A stretch of 64,000 bases of DNA from Siphonodentalium dalli (Eukaryota; Mollusca; Scaphopoda; Gadilida; Siphonodentaliidae), in NCBI GenBank assembly GCA_032622095.1, contig CP136067.1, positions 131,755,990 through 131,819,989 of the forward strand, written 5' to 3'. Shown piece by piece: positions 34,557 through 44,245 of this stretch. Each line of letters opens with the position of its first letter. Position 1 is the stretch's first letter. The position numbers and the translations under genes were made by a program. The notes under the pieces were generated by a model. The model saw nothing but the letters and a program-made list of their open reading frames with translations. It was not told the DNA's origin and made no database searches.

Positions 34557-34789
34557 TGCCACAGACTTGTTTGGGTCTGGTTTAAAATAGTTGATTTTCA
34601 ATAGTCTTTGTTAACTGGTCCCTATTTTTTCTACTAGACATTAAAATATTCTGTTCATGTTTTTTGCCGACTTGCCACAATGCAAAACTAATGCCACAGC
34701 AACCTGATTAAATTTTGCACAAAATATTGACAGCTCCTAAAAACTGCCTTGGCTAAAATTAGCCGATAGAATTTCTTTTTGTTTCAGCA

Positions 34790-35029
34790 TTTCCCTGACA
34801 GCCGAAGCGAGTTAACCCTTTCATGAAGGGAGCTGCACTGGTGCAGCATTAATGACCCTGTGCCAGTGTATTTTCTTATATATGCGAGGCTCCCTATTTT
34901 CTTATACATGCGAGGCTCCCAATGGGAGACTCCCATATGTAAGAAAATGCACTGGTACAGGGTCATTAATGCTGCACCAGCGCAGCTCCCGTCATGAAAG
35001 GGTTAACTCGCTTGGCTGTCAGGCATACA
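34790..35029. mobile_element. Q-family near-perfect palindrome (Q4), ~240 bp
   Basis: TTAA at 34812 and 35003; arms CCCTTTCATGAAGGGAGC. The palindrome extends about 20 bp beyond both TTAA sites (CCTGACAGCCGAAGCGAG left; CTCGCTTGGCTGTCAGG right), so the flank itself is duplicated in inverted form. Confidence 0.8.
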
Positions 35030-35077
35030 TGTATATAAGAGAAATTTTGAGAATTCACAGGCTTGCGGGGTCAATGT

Positions 35078-35212
35078 AAATATTGTTAGGCCAATGCATT
35101 CTCTTATATACAGGTATGCGAGGCGCCCTATGGAGGACTCTGATATAAAAGAGAATGCATTGGCACAGGGTTTTCAAAAAATTTCAGGGAGCTCCCGTCA
35201 TGATAGGGTTAA
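35078..35212. mobile_element. Q-family fragment (Q5)
   Basis: Right end GCTCCCGTCATGATAGGGTTAA is intact; left end starts within the palindrome at TGTTAGGCCAATGCATTC. Confidence 0.65.
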
Positions 35213-35220
35213 CAGGTCTC

Positions 35221-36465
35221 TGTGAAGTTAAAAACTCAGCGCACCTTGCACGGCGACGTAATTAACGTCCCATTTCCTCAGAGATTTTGACGTTTTAGTT
35301 GGCTTTGGCATGTTTTTACCTTAGTTCTGTGATCGCTGTCATTCAAATTTCTAAATTCTAGAAATGGCCTTTCATGGTTTCGCTATTTAGTATTTGTTCA
35401 GAATTTGTTGTTTCAAATTACCAATTTAACTCATTACCACTCTGACCGCAATTGACTACAACCCCCAGGTTACTTTGACGTTGTGACGTTAAAAACTCAG
35501 TGCACCTTGCTACCGCGACGTAGTTTACGTCCCATTTCCTCAGACATGTTGACGTTTTTGTCGGCTTTAATATGTTTTTATTACCTTAGTTCTGTGATTG
35601 CTGTCATATTAATTTCTAAATTCTAGAAATGGCCTTTCGTGGTTTCGCTATTTAGTATTTGTTCAGAATTTGTTGTTTCAAAATACCAATTGAATAGACT
35701 CTACCACCTTTCCATAATGTCACAATTCCAAGTTTAAATGTTAAAATGTTGCAACAGTTATCAAAAGCAATCATAATTTTTATTATTTGTTAACAAATGT
35801 TCTTTTGAGCAAGGTAAGGCGTGAATGGAATAAAATGTTCTGATTTGGATAGAATATACTTCTACTGCATACTTCATGTAAAATGAAAACAATCATGATG
35901 ATTAATGGAGAAGCAAGCCACGAAAATTTGGTTTTTACTTTTATTAAATAAAAAGGTGTCAAAAGGTGCTTCTGAGGAAATGACGTAAGGTGACAAAAGG
36001 TGCCTCTGAGGAAATGACGTAAGGTGACAAAATGTGCTTCTGAGGAAATGTCGTAAGGCGTCAAAAGGCGCTTCTGAGTGATAATGAGTTAATAGACTGT
36101 GCCACCTTTCCATAATGTCATAATTCCGAGTTTAAATGTAAAATGTTGCAACAGTTATCAAAAGCAATCATCGTTTTTATTATTTTTTGACAAATGTACT
36201 TTCGAGCAAGGTAAGGCGTGAATGGAATAAAATGTTCTGATTGGATAGAATATACTTCAACCGCATACTTTATGTAAAATCAAAACAATTATGACGATTA
36301 ATGGAGAAAGCCACGAAAATTTGGTTTTTACTTTTATTAAATAAAAAGGTGTCAAAAGGTGCTTCTGAGGAAATGACGTAAGGTGACAAAAGTTGCCTCT
36401 GAGGAAATGACTAAGGCGACAAAATGTGCTTCTGAGGATATGTTGTGAATGGTAATGAACTATAC
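35221..36465. repeat. Duplicated block in intron 4 rich in TGACGT sites
   Basis: A ~200-bp unit (AAAAACTCAGCGCACCTTGC, CGACGTAATTAACGTCCC) occurs at 35228 and 35487. A ~380-bp unit (TGCCACCTTTCCATAATGTC to TCTGAGGAAATGACGTAAGG) occurs at 35697 and 36093. Each of the latter ends in 3-4 short tandem copies of GAGGAAATGACGTAAGGTGA. 35426-36092 is bounded by TTAA and the inverted ends CTCATTACCACTC / GAGTGATAATGAG, so the block includes a TTAA-type MITE. Confidence 0.78.
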
Positions 36466-36469
36466 TAAC

Positions 36470-36549
36470 CTCATTAGCGACTGTGTTCGAGTCCTCGACA
36501 TATGTGAACTGTGGGACTGACAAAATGGATCCGTTTGTATTCCATTCAC
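36470..36549 (-). CDS. NFE2L1: NRF1-like exon 4: completes ETGE (residues 257-283)
   Basis: An 80-nt exon, acceptor TTTGACAG, donor GTTAGT. It supplies the last two bases of G257, then E258 and WNTNGSILSVPQFTYVEDSN. Without it the ETGE motif cannot form, so skipping it would remove the motif. Skipping would also change the frame (80 nt is not a multiple of three). An S-type MITE lies about 50 bp upstream of the acceptor (36600-37045) and a bZIP-site-rich duplicated block lies immediately downstream in intron 4. Confidence 0.9.
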
Positions 36550-36599
36550 CTGTCAAAGACAAAAGAGAGGGGTACATGTAATCATGTCTCAAATTATGC

Positions 36600-37045
36600 T
36601 GGCGGACATTTGCAGAATGAGGTCACCAAAGGGTGAATTTAGTGATGCAATCCAGCACATTGGGCTAGCATCACTAAATTCACCCTCTGGGGACCTCAAT
36701 CTGCTTAGGCCTCATCATCTCTGGAAATTATCTTTATTATCATATTAACAAGATTATTTCAGTTTCTCTGTATGATTACATGTATATATTTCTCTATATC
36801 CCACATTGGCAGACGACACAATGCATAATCTAGGTGCCCAATGGGTGCACAATTGCACATCACATCTTCACTATCTTTAAACTAAAATCAGAGTTTAGGT
36901 CTCCCAGAAAAGATGAGGCGTAAGCAGAATGAGTCACCAGAGGGTGAATTAAGTGATGCTAGTTGCTGTGTGGTGCAGTGTCACTGAATTCATCCTCTGG
37001 GGACCTCGTTCTGCAAATGTCTGGCACCATATTTTGAAGCCTGCA
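36600..37045. mobile_element. S-long element in intron 3
   Basis: Two S hairpins (GAATGAGGTCACCAAAGGG.. and ..GGACCTCGTTCTGCAAATG) around the S spacer in reverse order. Confidence 0.7.
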
Positions 37046-37159
37046 TGTAATCGATCATTGACTTTAAAAAACATCCATTACCCCGCAGGGAGCCCCACAC
37101 ATATATAGAAGCATATAGAAGAGTGTCGTCTGCTCATGTTTGTCTGGGGCTCTGTACTC

Positions 37160-37328
37160 TTAGGTGCCTAATAATCGTGATGGCCTAATAATAGTGATGG
37201 GTGGGGATTTATGCTGAAATTAATAATAGTGATGGCAATTTCAATCTATGTCTCAATGCCAAATAATAGTGATTGTTAGGAATTCTCTCCAAAATTAATA
37301 ATCGTGCTGGCACTATTATTAGGCACCT
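37160..37328. mobile_element. Small TIR element with TAATAATAGTGATGG repeats
   Basis: Ends TAGGTGCCTAATAAT / ATTATTAGGCACCT. About four internal TAATAATCGTGATGG words. A 170-bp MITE of unknown class. Confidence 0.65.
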
Positions 37329-37823
37329 GAGATTATGGGTGAAATTATAAAATTGTTAAAGAATACAAGAAAAAATTATTAAAATTGTAAAAAATTGTTA
37401 GGCCAAAGCATTCTCTTATATAAGAGAATGCATTGGCACAGGGTAAAAATTGAAGACTTTTTCTATATTCTCTTTGGTATTTTTTAACCCCTTTGATGAC
37501 TACATGTAAATGCTTGCTGATGAATAGTTATGAGACCAGCCCAAAGGTTTCAAATTATCTGATTCAGCCATGGACCATATTGGTTTCATATTGGGAGAAG
37601 TCACTTCTTCATATTTTGTGATTAGGGAGATGTGGACTGTTATCAGGGAGAAGTGACAATGGCTGAAGTTAAATTTACACCCCAACATCACCCTTCTGTG
37701 ATCCAATAAGTATTATGCAACACAAGAGCCTAATTATAAAACCATTACAGTGAGCAAGAACACCTTTATATTCAGTAAATATACATTAAATTTGCTGTTG
37801 GAACTTACTTTTATGCATACTGG
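37329..37823. other. P/Q remnant and unique sequence
   Basis: 37340-37442 has the P/Q low-complexity middle and one stem (GAGAATGCATTGGCACAGGG); the rest is unrecognised. Confidence 0.5.
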
Positions 37824-38334
37824 TACAGTAATGCTCTAAATAATCGACTCCTTAACCACAGCAGAATTATGGGTCACTTTTCAGGATTTAGTCGGAAATA
37901 TGGCTTGTTGCCATTCATCGGAAAGCTCTCAGTGAGAGCTTTCCAATGACAGTGAATCAATGCGTATGTTATCCAATAGTCTTAATTGCAATGTTGAGAA
38001 TTCACCAAGTTCAGCCATGTTGTACAGTAATCGACTCCCCGAGAGCTTTCCGATGAATGACAACAAGCCATATTTCCGACTAAATCCTGAAAAAGTTACC
38101 CATAATTCTGCTGTGTTTAAGGAGTCGATTACTTAGGGCATTACTGTACTTGTACAGTCTCGCTTTCTCCATCAGTTCCGGGTCTCCAGGGCTTTAGTCG
38201 GAAATATGGCTTGTTCCATTCATCAGTGAGAGCTTTCCGATGAATGGCAACAAGCCATATTTCCGACTAAATCCTGAAAAATTACCCATAATTTTGCTGT
38301 TGGTAAGGAGTCCATTATTTAGGGCATTACTGTA
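37824..38334. mobile_element. Two T-family MITEs (T6, T7)
   Basis: T6 (37824-38148) carries the 70-bp extra module also seen in T4. T7 (38192-38334) is a right-end copy lacking the outer left arm. Confidence 0.78.
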
Positions 38335-38493
38335 TTTTGTCAAAGTCGAGAACATTACCTTTAAAAAGAAGAAAATTCAAGTTTGACTAAATCCTGTGTC
38401 CACTGAGAATTTGGGGATGTTTGGGCTTCTAAAGTTTGGGTGCCCAAACCTGTAACAAGTATCAAAACAGCCCTGGATATTTCTCTCACTGAC

Positions 38494-38593
38494 CTGTCTC
38501 TGTGTCTTGAGTAAAATTGTCATTAATCCAGCTCTGTTCTTCCTTGAACCTCTCAGCATTTGACTTGATCTGTGTGAGCTCATGCTCTCTTTG
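38494..38593 (-). CDS. NFE2L1: NRF1-like exon 3: Neh2-like linker and first part of ETGE (residues 224-257)
   Basis: A 100-nt exon, acceptor TTGTAG, donor GTCAGT. It encodes QREHELTQIKSNAERFKEEQ (continuing the charged helix of exon 2) and then SWINDNFTQDTET plus one base of the next glycine codon. Phase 1 splicing to exon 4 completes the ETGE motif (residues 255-258), the high-affinity KEAP1-binding motif. NFT at residues 249-251 is a possible glycosylation sequon. Confidence 0.9.
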
Positions 38594-38933
38594 CTACAAT
38601 AAAATGTCGAAAAGATAAATAGTTGGTGACCACAAGTCGCCTGACAAAAGATGTTTTTTTTAGAAATTGGTGGAACAACAAAACAATTGGATTTTTTTTT
38701 AAACTGTGGTTAAAATAAACGCACAGAGTAAAATGATACATTGTTTTATCAGTATGGGGCGGTCGGTCGGATCAAAGAGTCATTCAGTTTAACAAAAAAT
38801 GTGAATATGTTAACGCTCACTGAAGCAATGAACATCAGGCAGAGTTAAAAAGAATAGCAATTACAGGTTTGACTGTGGCATCGAAACTGCATTAATTTGT
38901 GCCATTGAATCTAGTCAGCCATGACGCTACTAG

Positions 38934-39080
38934 CAAGCCTTGAAATAGGGTGTCTGTCTGGACCTGAGGTCCCCAGAGGGTGAATTTGGTGATGCTAGCC
39001 CGCTATGCGGGGTAGCATCACTATATTCACCCTCTGGGGACCTCATTCTGCAAATGACAGACACCCTATTCCAAGGCTTG
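38934..39080. mobile_element. S-family short MITE (S3)
   Basis: 147-bp single-hairpin version with ends CAAGCCTTGAAATAGGG / CCCTATTCCAAGGCTTG. Target duplication GCTACTAG / GCAACTAG (one mismatch), 26 bp from the exon 2 donor side. Confidence 0.82.
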
Positions 39081-39105
39081 GCAACTAGTAGAAAGGTTAA
39101 CTCAC

Positions 39106-39237
39106 TAATTCTCGTTGCTTCTGGAGTTCCAGCTCTCTGTCTCGCTCCAGTTCTCTTCGGAGATTTTCGTCGAAAACATCTCTGCCAATCCCAAGATCAA
39201 TATCTTGGCTGTATAATGCGTCAATGAGACTCATATC
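39106..39237 (-). CDS. NFE2L1: NRF1-like exon 2: Neh2-like DLG motif (residues 180-223)
   Basis: A 132-nt, phase 0-0 exon between a CTTTCAG acceptor and a GTGAGT donor. It encodes DMSLIDALYSQDIDLG followed by GRDVFDE and a charged helix rich in E, R, L and Q. The L-x-x-QDIDLG pattern (residues 191-195 are DIDLG) is the low-affinity KEAP1-binding DLG motif of the Neh2 domain in NRF2 and Neh2-like domain in NRF1. The charged helix corresponds to the lysine-bearing linker helix of NRF2, but carries a single lysine (QKQREL). The exon is flanked on its downstream side by an S-family MITE at 38934-39080. Confidence 0.92.
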
Positions 39238-40461
39238 CTGAAAGACAATAGACATTGGTGATCAATAAAGGGTGTTAGCGGAGGAAGCATAATACATGTA
39301 ACTGTTGAATTTTTCATACTTTACCACACACAGCGAGGTGCTACAGCCATGCTCTAATTATTAGTCGACCCCTTTAATGAGGTTAAACAGTGATTTATTT
39401 ACAATGTCAACATAAGCAATAGCTAAAACACCTGGGGCTCAAAACTACAAATGTTGGTCAAACTACATGTATCTATAACATATTGCGACTGACGTAACAT
39501 ACCGTGACTAATGTAACATATTTTCAACCAGTTTATAGAGTTAAATCCTGCATATACCATAAAGAATTTATTATTTTCTTAATCTATCATTTGAAAATAG
39601 AAGGTTTTCTGGGAACAACAAATATATATTAACTTACTGTTACTTACATGTACATGTATATGACCATGAGATTAAAGTATATCTTTTTTCGTGGCTGACG
39701 TAACATTTCTGACACTGACAGCTGACTAATATCCTATCAGAAAATGAATAGGTTGACTAAATAGTGGAAATTTTCATTCCACATCAACAGCACACAAATA
39801 AAACTTCAAATTTGCGAAAAAAGAGTTAGCGTGGTGTTATGTTTAAGAGTGTTAATTGATGGCTAAGAAATATTAGGGTATTTTGTTAATTTTTTTTCGC
39901 CTTCAAAACATTGACTAAAATTATAAAAACAAGTTCTTTGAGACCAGATCTTGTTTTATGAAAATTGGACATATACCGGTTCATGTACCCTATACATAAA
40001 TTTAAATATAAGTGTCACATTCTACATGGAATAGCCCAACATCATTTTGAATCGAAAACTATATAACGTCCGAAAGGACACAAGGAGTGGGGAAAATAAC
40101 ACAAAATTATTCAGACATGTCAGATCGTAAATGAAACAAAATCAAAAGATGTTCTTCAAAAAGACTAACGTAAAATGCAATGATATACTTTTTCGGGGCA
40201 GTGATAAGAAAGTTCAATACGACAGTGAATGTGCAATTAATTTGAATGTGGTCCTCAGCCATATACAAGGTGGTCACATAGCACCTTCAATGCGTTTTAA
40301 ACACAACTCGTTTCGTAGATATTACGAGTTTACGACCGCATTGTACTATTAAATGGTTGAGGACCACGTTAAAAGGGACATTTATTTTGAGAATATGTGT
40401 AACACCAACAAAGATAACATTTATAATATACTGGTATATGTATACCGGGGTATGAACTAAC
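39238..40461. other. Intron 1, no inserted element recognised
   Basis: Unlike introns 2-8 it holds no foldback element that I recognise. A plus-strand open frame at 40131-40352 has no recognisable content. Confidence 0.45.
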
Positions 40462-40998
40462 TTCAGTATCAGTAGTCACCTCATCTGAAAGTTCATCTTC
40501 GACAATTTGAGATCCAGGTAAATCTGTGGAATGGTTTTCTATTACAACTGGTACAGACTGAGATTCTGTACCATTAAAGGCATTTGAATCAATTATCACA
40601 GTAGCATCACTTTCTGCATTAACGGGTGTGTGTGGAACACTTATAGGAATGGCTGGATTGGGGACGTTCTCTGTAGAACTGACTAGAAATGTTGATATGT
40701 CTGTACGAATCCTATCAAAACCTCTGTATCTGTGTAATGATCTGATGTTTGAGAATATGGAAGAATGAAAGTCAAGGTCAACATTTTTGGGATGTTGATA
40801 CCCATGTATACTGTCTAATGAGTTGATTGCATTGTGGAAATTTGTCAGCGTGTATCCAGCTGACTGTCCTAGAATTATTTCCTGAACTTCCGGAGAGTTT
40901 ATGTAGTTGTTTCTGAATAAACCATTCAGATCTGTCCGGAGAAGACTTAGAATTATTGCAATCTGCAATAATCCATCTGTGAAGTATTCCTTTATCAT
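40462..40998 (-). CDS. NFE2L1: NRF1-like exon 1: ER anchor and NHB2-like domain (residues 1-179)
   Basis: The start is the ATG at 40998-40996, with A at position -3. The open frame continues upstream only through a TTG codon at 41019, and the conserved N-terminus of the family begins at this methionine. Residues 9-20 are a hydrophobic stretch (LLQIAIILSLL) matching the NHB1 signal anchor that holds NRF1 in the ER membrane. Residues 40-77 (EIILG, a Y-T-x-T-x-FHN pattern, then HPK-x-VDLD) match NHB2, which distinguishes NRF1/CncC-long forms from vertebrate NRF2. The segment ends acidic (DELSDE, TTDTE). NGT and NHS sequons are present. The donor is GTTAGT at 40461, phase 0. Confidence 0.92.
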
Positions 40999-40999
40999 T

Positions 41000-41960
41000 T
41001 TAACACAATACTGCACCAAATTATACAGCAGAATATTTTCTCTTCTACCAGTAAATAGAAGAAATATTTCAAATTATGCGTAGTTAATTTTCCAATGGCA
41101 AGCCACCGAACAAGTCACAACACCACGGAATTCACATTATTTTTCAAATTTTCACAAAAACGTCCATTGTGAAGAAAACTGTTGCAGTGTTGGAGACTAG
41201 TATAAAAAATATATCCTCAGAGTCAGACGCAGTTAATCACCAAGTCATGTGACCAACAGGTGTCAAACTGGCTAACGTCCAATTCTCCCATCTATTTTTT
41301 TATTAGTATTTATTATCAAGTTTGTAATGTATTTAAAATGTGTTCCTTAGATTTTTAGGAAGAGAATTAAGACCAAACATCTAATTTTAGCAGTGACAAA
41401 TTCCTAAATTATCCTAATCCATAGTTCAATCTGCAGAAATTCATTCCCAAAACAGTGAAAACTATATCACAAAACAGTTGAAAACTTGGCAAGTCCAAAA
41501 TTCTGTCAGTGCCAGTTCTGTTATGATGATAGATCTGGTTGTGGCTGCGCAAGTAATTCTGGACGTTCTTTCTTTCCAACAATTTATTCTAGTGCTCCGT
41601 CGGTTTGTTTACAAGACACATGTCGCCCACGTGAAACAAAGTCAATGACGTCACTTTATATACAGCCGGACACAAACTCGACAAAAGACTGCCGGTGAAA
41701 TGATTCAATCGGCTGAAATAAAGCGGCGAAGTCACTATTTATCTTGCGCAATAGTTTCTCAGATAAAGAAGAATTAATTCACATATTCGTGATGTAGTTT
41801 AGCTTGATTTCGTCTACGAAAACGCCATAAACGCTGAAAATATTCTCGAAAATTCCACGGAATCAGACAAAAGTGAATCAGCAAAATCGACTGACGGAAA
41901 CTCAATTGCGCAGGTGTGGGCAAAAGGTATACACTTCCGGGTCAATATATATCACATGAC
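41000..41960 (-). promoter_or_regulatory. Likely promoter and 5' UTR region of the NRF1-like gene
   Basis: Directly upstream of the start codon. It is less repeat-rich than the introns and contains a perfect CRE (TGACGTCA, 41646-41653), an E-box (CACGTG, 41628-41633) and an ETS-type ACTTCCGG (41933-41940). CpG is locally denser around 41540-41660. CRE, E-box and ETS elements together are typical of housekeeping or stress-gene promoters; no TATA box or start site can be fixed from sequence alone. An untranslated first exon further upstream is possible. Confidence 0.45.
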
Positions 41961-43080
41961 CTGCACCGACCTGCATTTGATTGGAGACGATATGTAATTA
42001 TACTGTATTTGTCAGCAACTGTTAATCTGGAAAATGGAAACCAGACCATAGTTCTTACATTCACACTGACCATGTACTCATATTTAGATGTAACACAAGC
42101 GTATATATATATATATAGCCTACACCATAATAAATAGAGTTAATGAAGGATTGCTGATCACAGGTGTATACCGTAGATGGTTGTAAAATTGGGCTGAATT
42201 CTTTCATTCTTGGATCCAGTTACGTTTTCTGGCCGTTTGGTGCGGAAGGGACAAGTAGTTCTCATGCACCGAGCCTTTTTTTATGTTATGAATTATTTTG
42301 GCTAAAATATAATAGAATAACATCAAACAAAATGTTCCCGGACCACTGTGACCGAGCCTACATGCACTGACCGAGGCTGCGAAAGAAAGCTAGAGGCCAC
42401 CCCGTGCACCGGAGAACCGAGAAGACGGATGTCCAGCTAGCTACGAAATAGAAACTTATCAATTAAAATAATAAATATTTATTGCCGTATAAAGATGTTA
42501 AAAGATAAGCGGACAAAAACTTTATATAAAGGCACATATAAATAAAATGAAAAATTGTAATACTCAACGGCAAATAAGTTAAGTATACAACTAATCAAAA
42601 GATTGAATTAATTGAAATCAATAATTGAATACAAATGTACATTTTTTGGATTAAAAAAATTGTAAAAATAAAACTTAAATACAGGTACTTGAAATATGAA
42701 TTGAACGAACTTACAACAAAACATAAAAATGGCACTAATAGGGGTGTCCACAACACATTTACGGACGCTATAGGCGGGGGGGGGGGGGGGGGGGGGGGGG
42801 GTCGTGAGAAAATTTACACATACAGGGCCCAAAAAAGTTTTAAATTGGTCCGTTTCTGCCAACGGTTATGATGTTGTTTTCGACATTGAAAAATACATTT
42901 TGAAATAAAAAGTTTTTTATTCTACAGTATGATCAGTATGCACAGCTATTGTGAGGTAATATTTATAGTGCCAATAAGCCAACATTGTGTTTAATTTTTA
43001 CATAAATAGTCCAGTTACTAAATAATGACTTCTTCACTGTTGTTACCAAAAAGGTGCCACCAACCATCATATCAGAACAC
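41961..43080. other. No gene recognised; poly-G run
   Basis: Includes a ~24-base G-run at 42777-42801. The last 100 bp precede H4. Confidence 0.55.
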
Positions 43081-43088
43081 CTTATAGC

Positions 43089-44237
43089 CAGGGATGTGGC
43101 TAGATGGTCTCCGCTGGGGGGGGGGGGGTGTCCACCTTGGGAATTTCCAACTGCACCCCCCCCCCTCCATCGAGTCGGAATCACACTAACACAACTTTTT
43201 GCATAATTCCATTTGCACCCCCCCCCTCAGTCGGAATCACACCAACACAACTTTTTGCATAATTCCATTTGCACCCCCACCCTTGTACCTCGTGCTCAGG
43301 CCTAATTTCCTATATATTCATAAGCCATTTTCCCAGTATGAGAACATTAAGATATTTTAACCTGAAAATTGCCCCCCCCCCCCCAAAAACAACTAGTGAT
43401 CTAATTCCAGACAAATGCACACAGCTACCGACAACAGACCATGAAACACCGGGCCGGCCATGGTTGTTTGGCCCGGTGTGAGAAAATTTTGAAAACTATA
43501 CAAGAAAATCGCAAATCCTAGCATCTAGACTGGCCTCAACTGAAGCTTTCCTAGTGTTGGAAATTTCAAACCTCATGCTCCCCCTCAGGTTGGAAAATTC
43601 TTCAACTGATGACCATTTATGTCTACAAGTTTGACCAAATGTAGTAAAATATTGTTTTGCTAAACTAATTAGCAGTTTTGTATTGGCCATGTGGATGGGG
43701 CAATGACAATTTTGAAATATGAACAAGAAAATCGCAAAATCCTAACATCTAGACTAGCCTCAAGCCTTCCTACTGTTGGAAATTTCAAACCCTACACCCC
43801 CACTTAGGTTGGAAATTTTCCAACTGATGACAATTCCAATGACAATGTTGACCAAATTGTATGACAATATTGTTTTCTTAAATTAACTAGAAGTTTTTGA
43901 CTGGCCACGGGGGAGGGACCAGGACACAAGCTTTCCAAGTGTTGGAAATTTCCAACCTGTCACCCCCCTAAGGTTGGAAAATTTCCAACTGATGACCATT
44001 TTTGTCAAAAATTTTGACCCAAAATAGGAACATATGCAAATATTGGTCGAAAAACAATAAATTCCCCTCAATAAATTGTTTTATAATCAAACTACAAGAA
44101 CATTTTCAACCTATTGTTGGTGTGAAATTTCGTTGTGGCAGGTATGAAATTTCCAACTATTGAAAATATAGCTCTCTGCTGGGGGGGGGGGGGGGGGGGG
44201 GTGAGACACCCCACACCCCCCTCTAGCCACATCCCTG
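43089..44237. mobile_element. hAT-like element H4 with internal hairpin repeats
   Basis: 1149 bp; ends CAGGGATGTGGCTAGA / TCTAGCCACATCCCTG; target duplication CTTATAGC / CTAATAGC (one mismatch, 43081-43088 and 44238-44245). Inside are three ~190-bp units each with GTTGGAAATTTC..GGTTGGAAA..TTTCCAACTGATGAC hairpins, a CAGTCGGAATCACACYAACAC direct repeat (43170, 43228) and long C/G runs at both ends. Confidence 0.85.
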
Positions 44238-44245
44238 CTAATAGC

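Larger units (their letters stand above)
14694..40998 (-). other. NFE2L1: NRF1/SKN-1A-type CNC-bZIP transcription factor gene, nine coding exons
   Basis: The exons are 40998-40462, 39237-39106, 38593-38494, 36549-36470, 33455-33261, 31189-30952, 24446-24054, 19128-19040 and 15518-14694. Joined, they give 2589 nt (862 residues plus stop). All eight introns are GT-AG and all phases match (0,0,1,0,0,1,1,0). Family knowledge: NRF1 proteins are anchored in the ER, N-glycosylated, retrotranslocated, deglycosylated and cleaved, then act in the nucleus with small Maf partners to induce proteasome and stress genes. Seen here in order: N-terminal hydrophobic anchor (residues 9-20), NHB2-like EIILG block (40-44), DIDLG (191-195), ETGE (255-258), sequon-rich middle (about 370-560), DSAVS (575-579), HNHTY motif, CNC (about 707-749), basic region (745-761), leucine zipper (from 767) and C-terminal Neh3-like segment. 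Human NRF1 is about 770 residues, so this one is longer. The 5' UTR, transcription start and poly(A) site are not resolved. Confidence 0.93.

Noticed and set aside
40999-41019. Start of the NRF1-like protein seven codons upstream
   Set aside because: That codon is TTG; the first ATG, at 40998, matches the family N-terminus.
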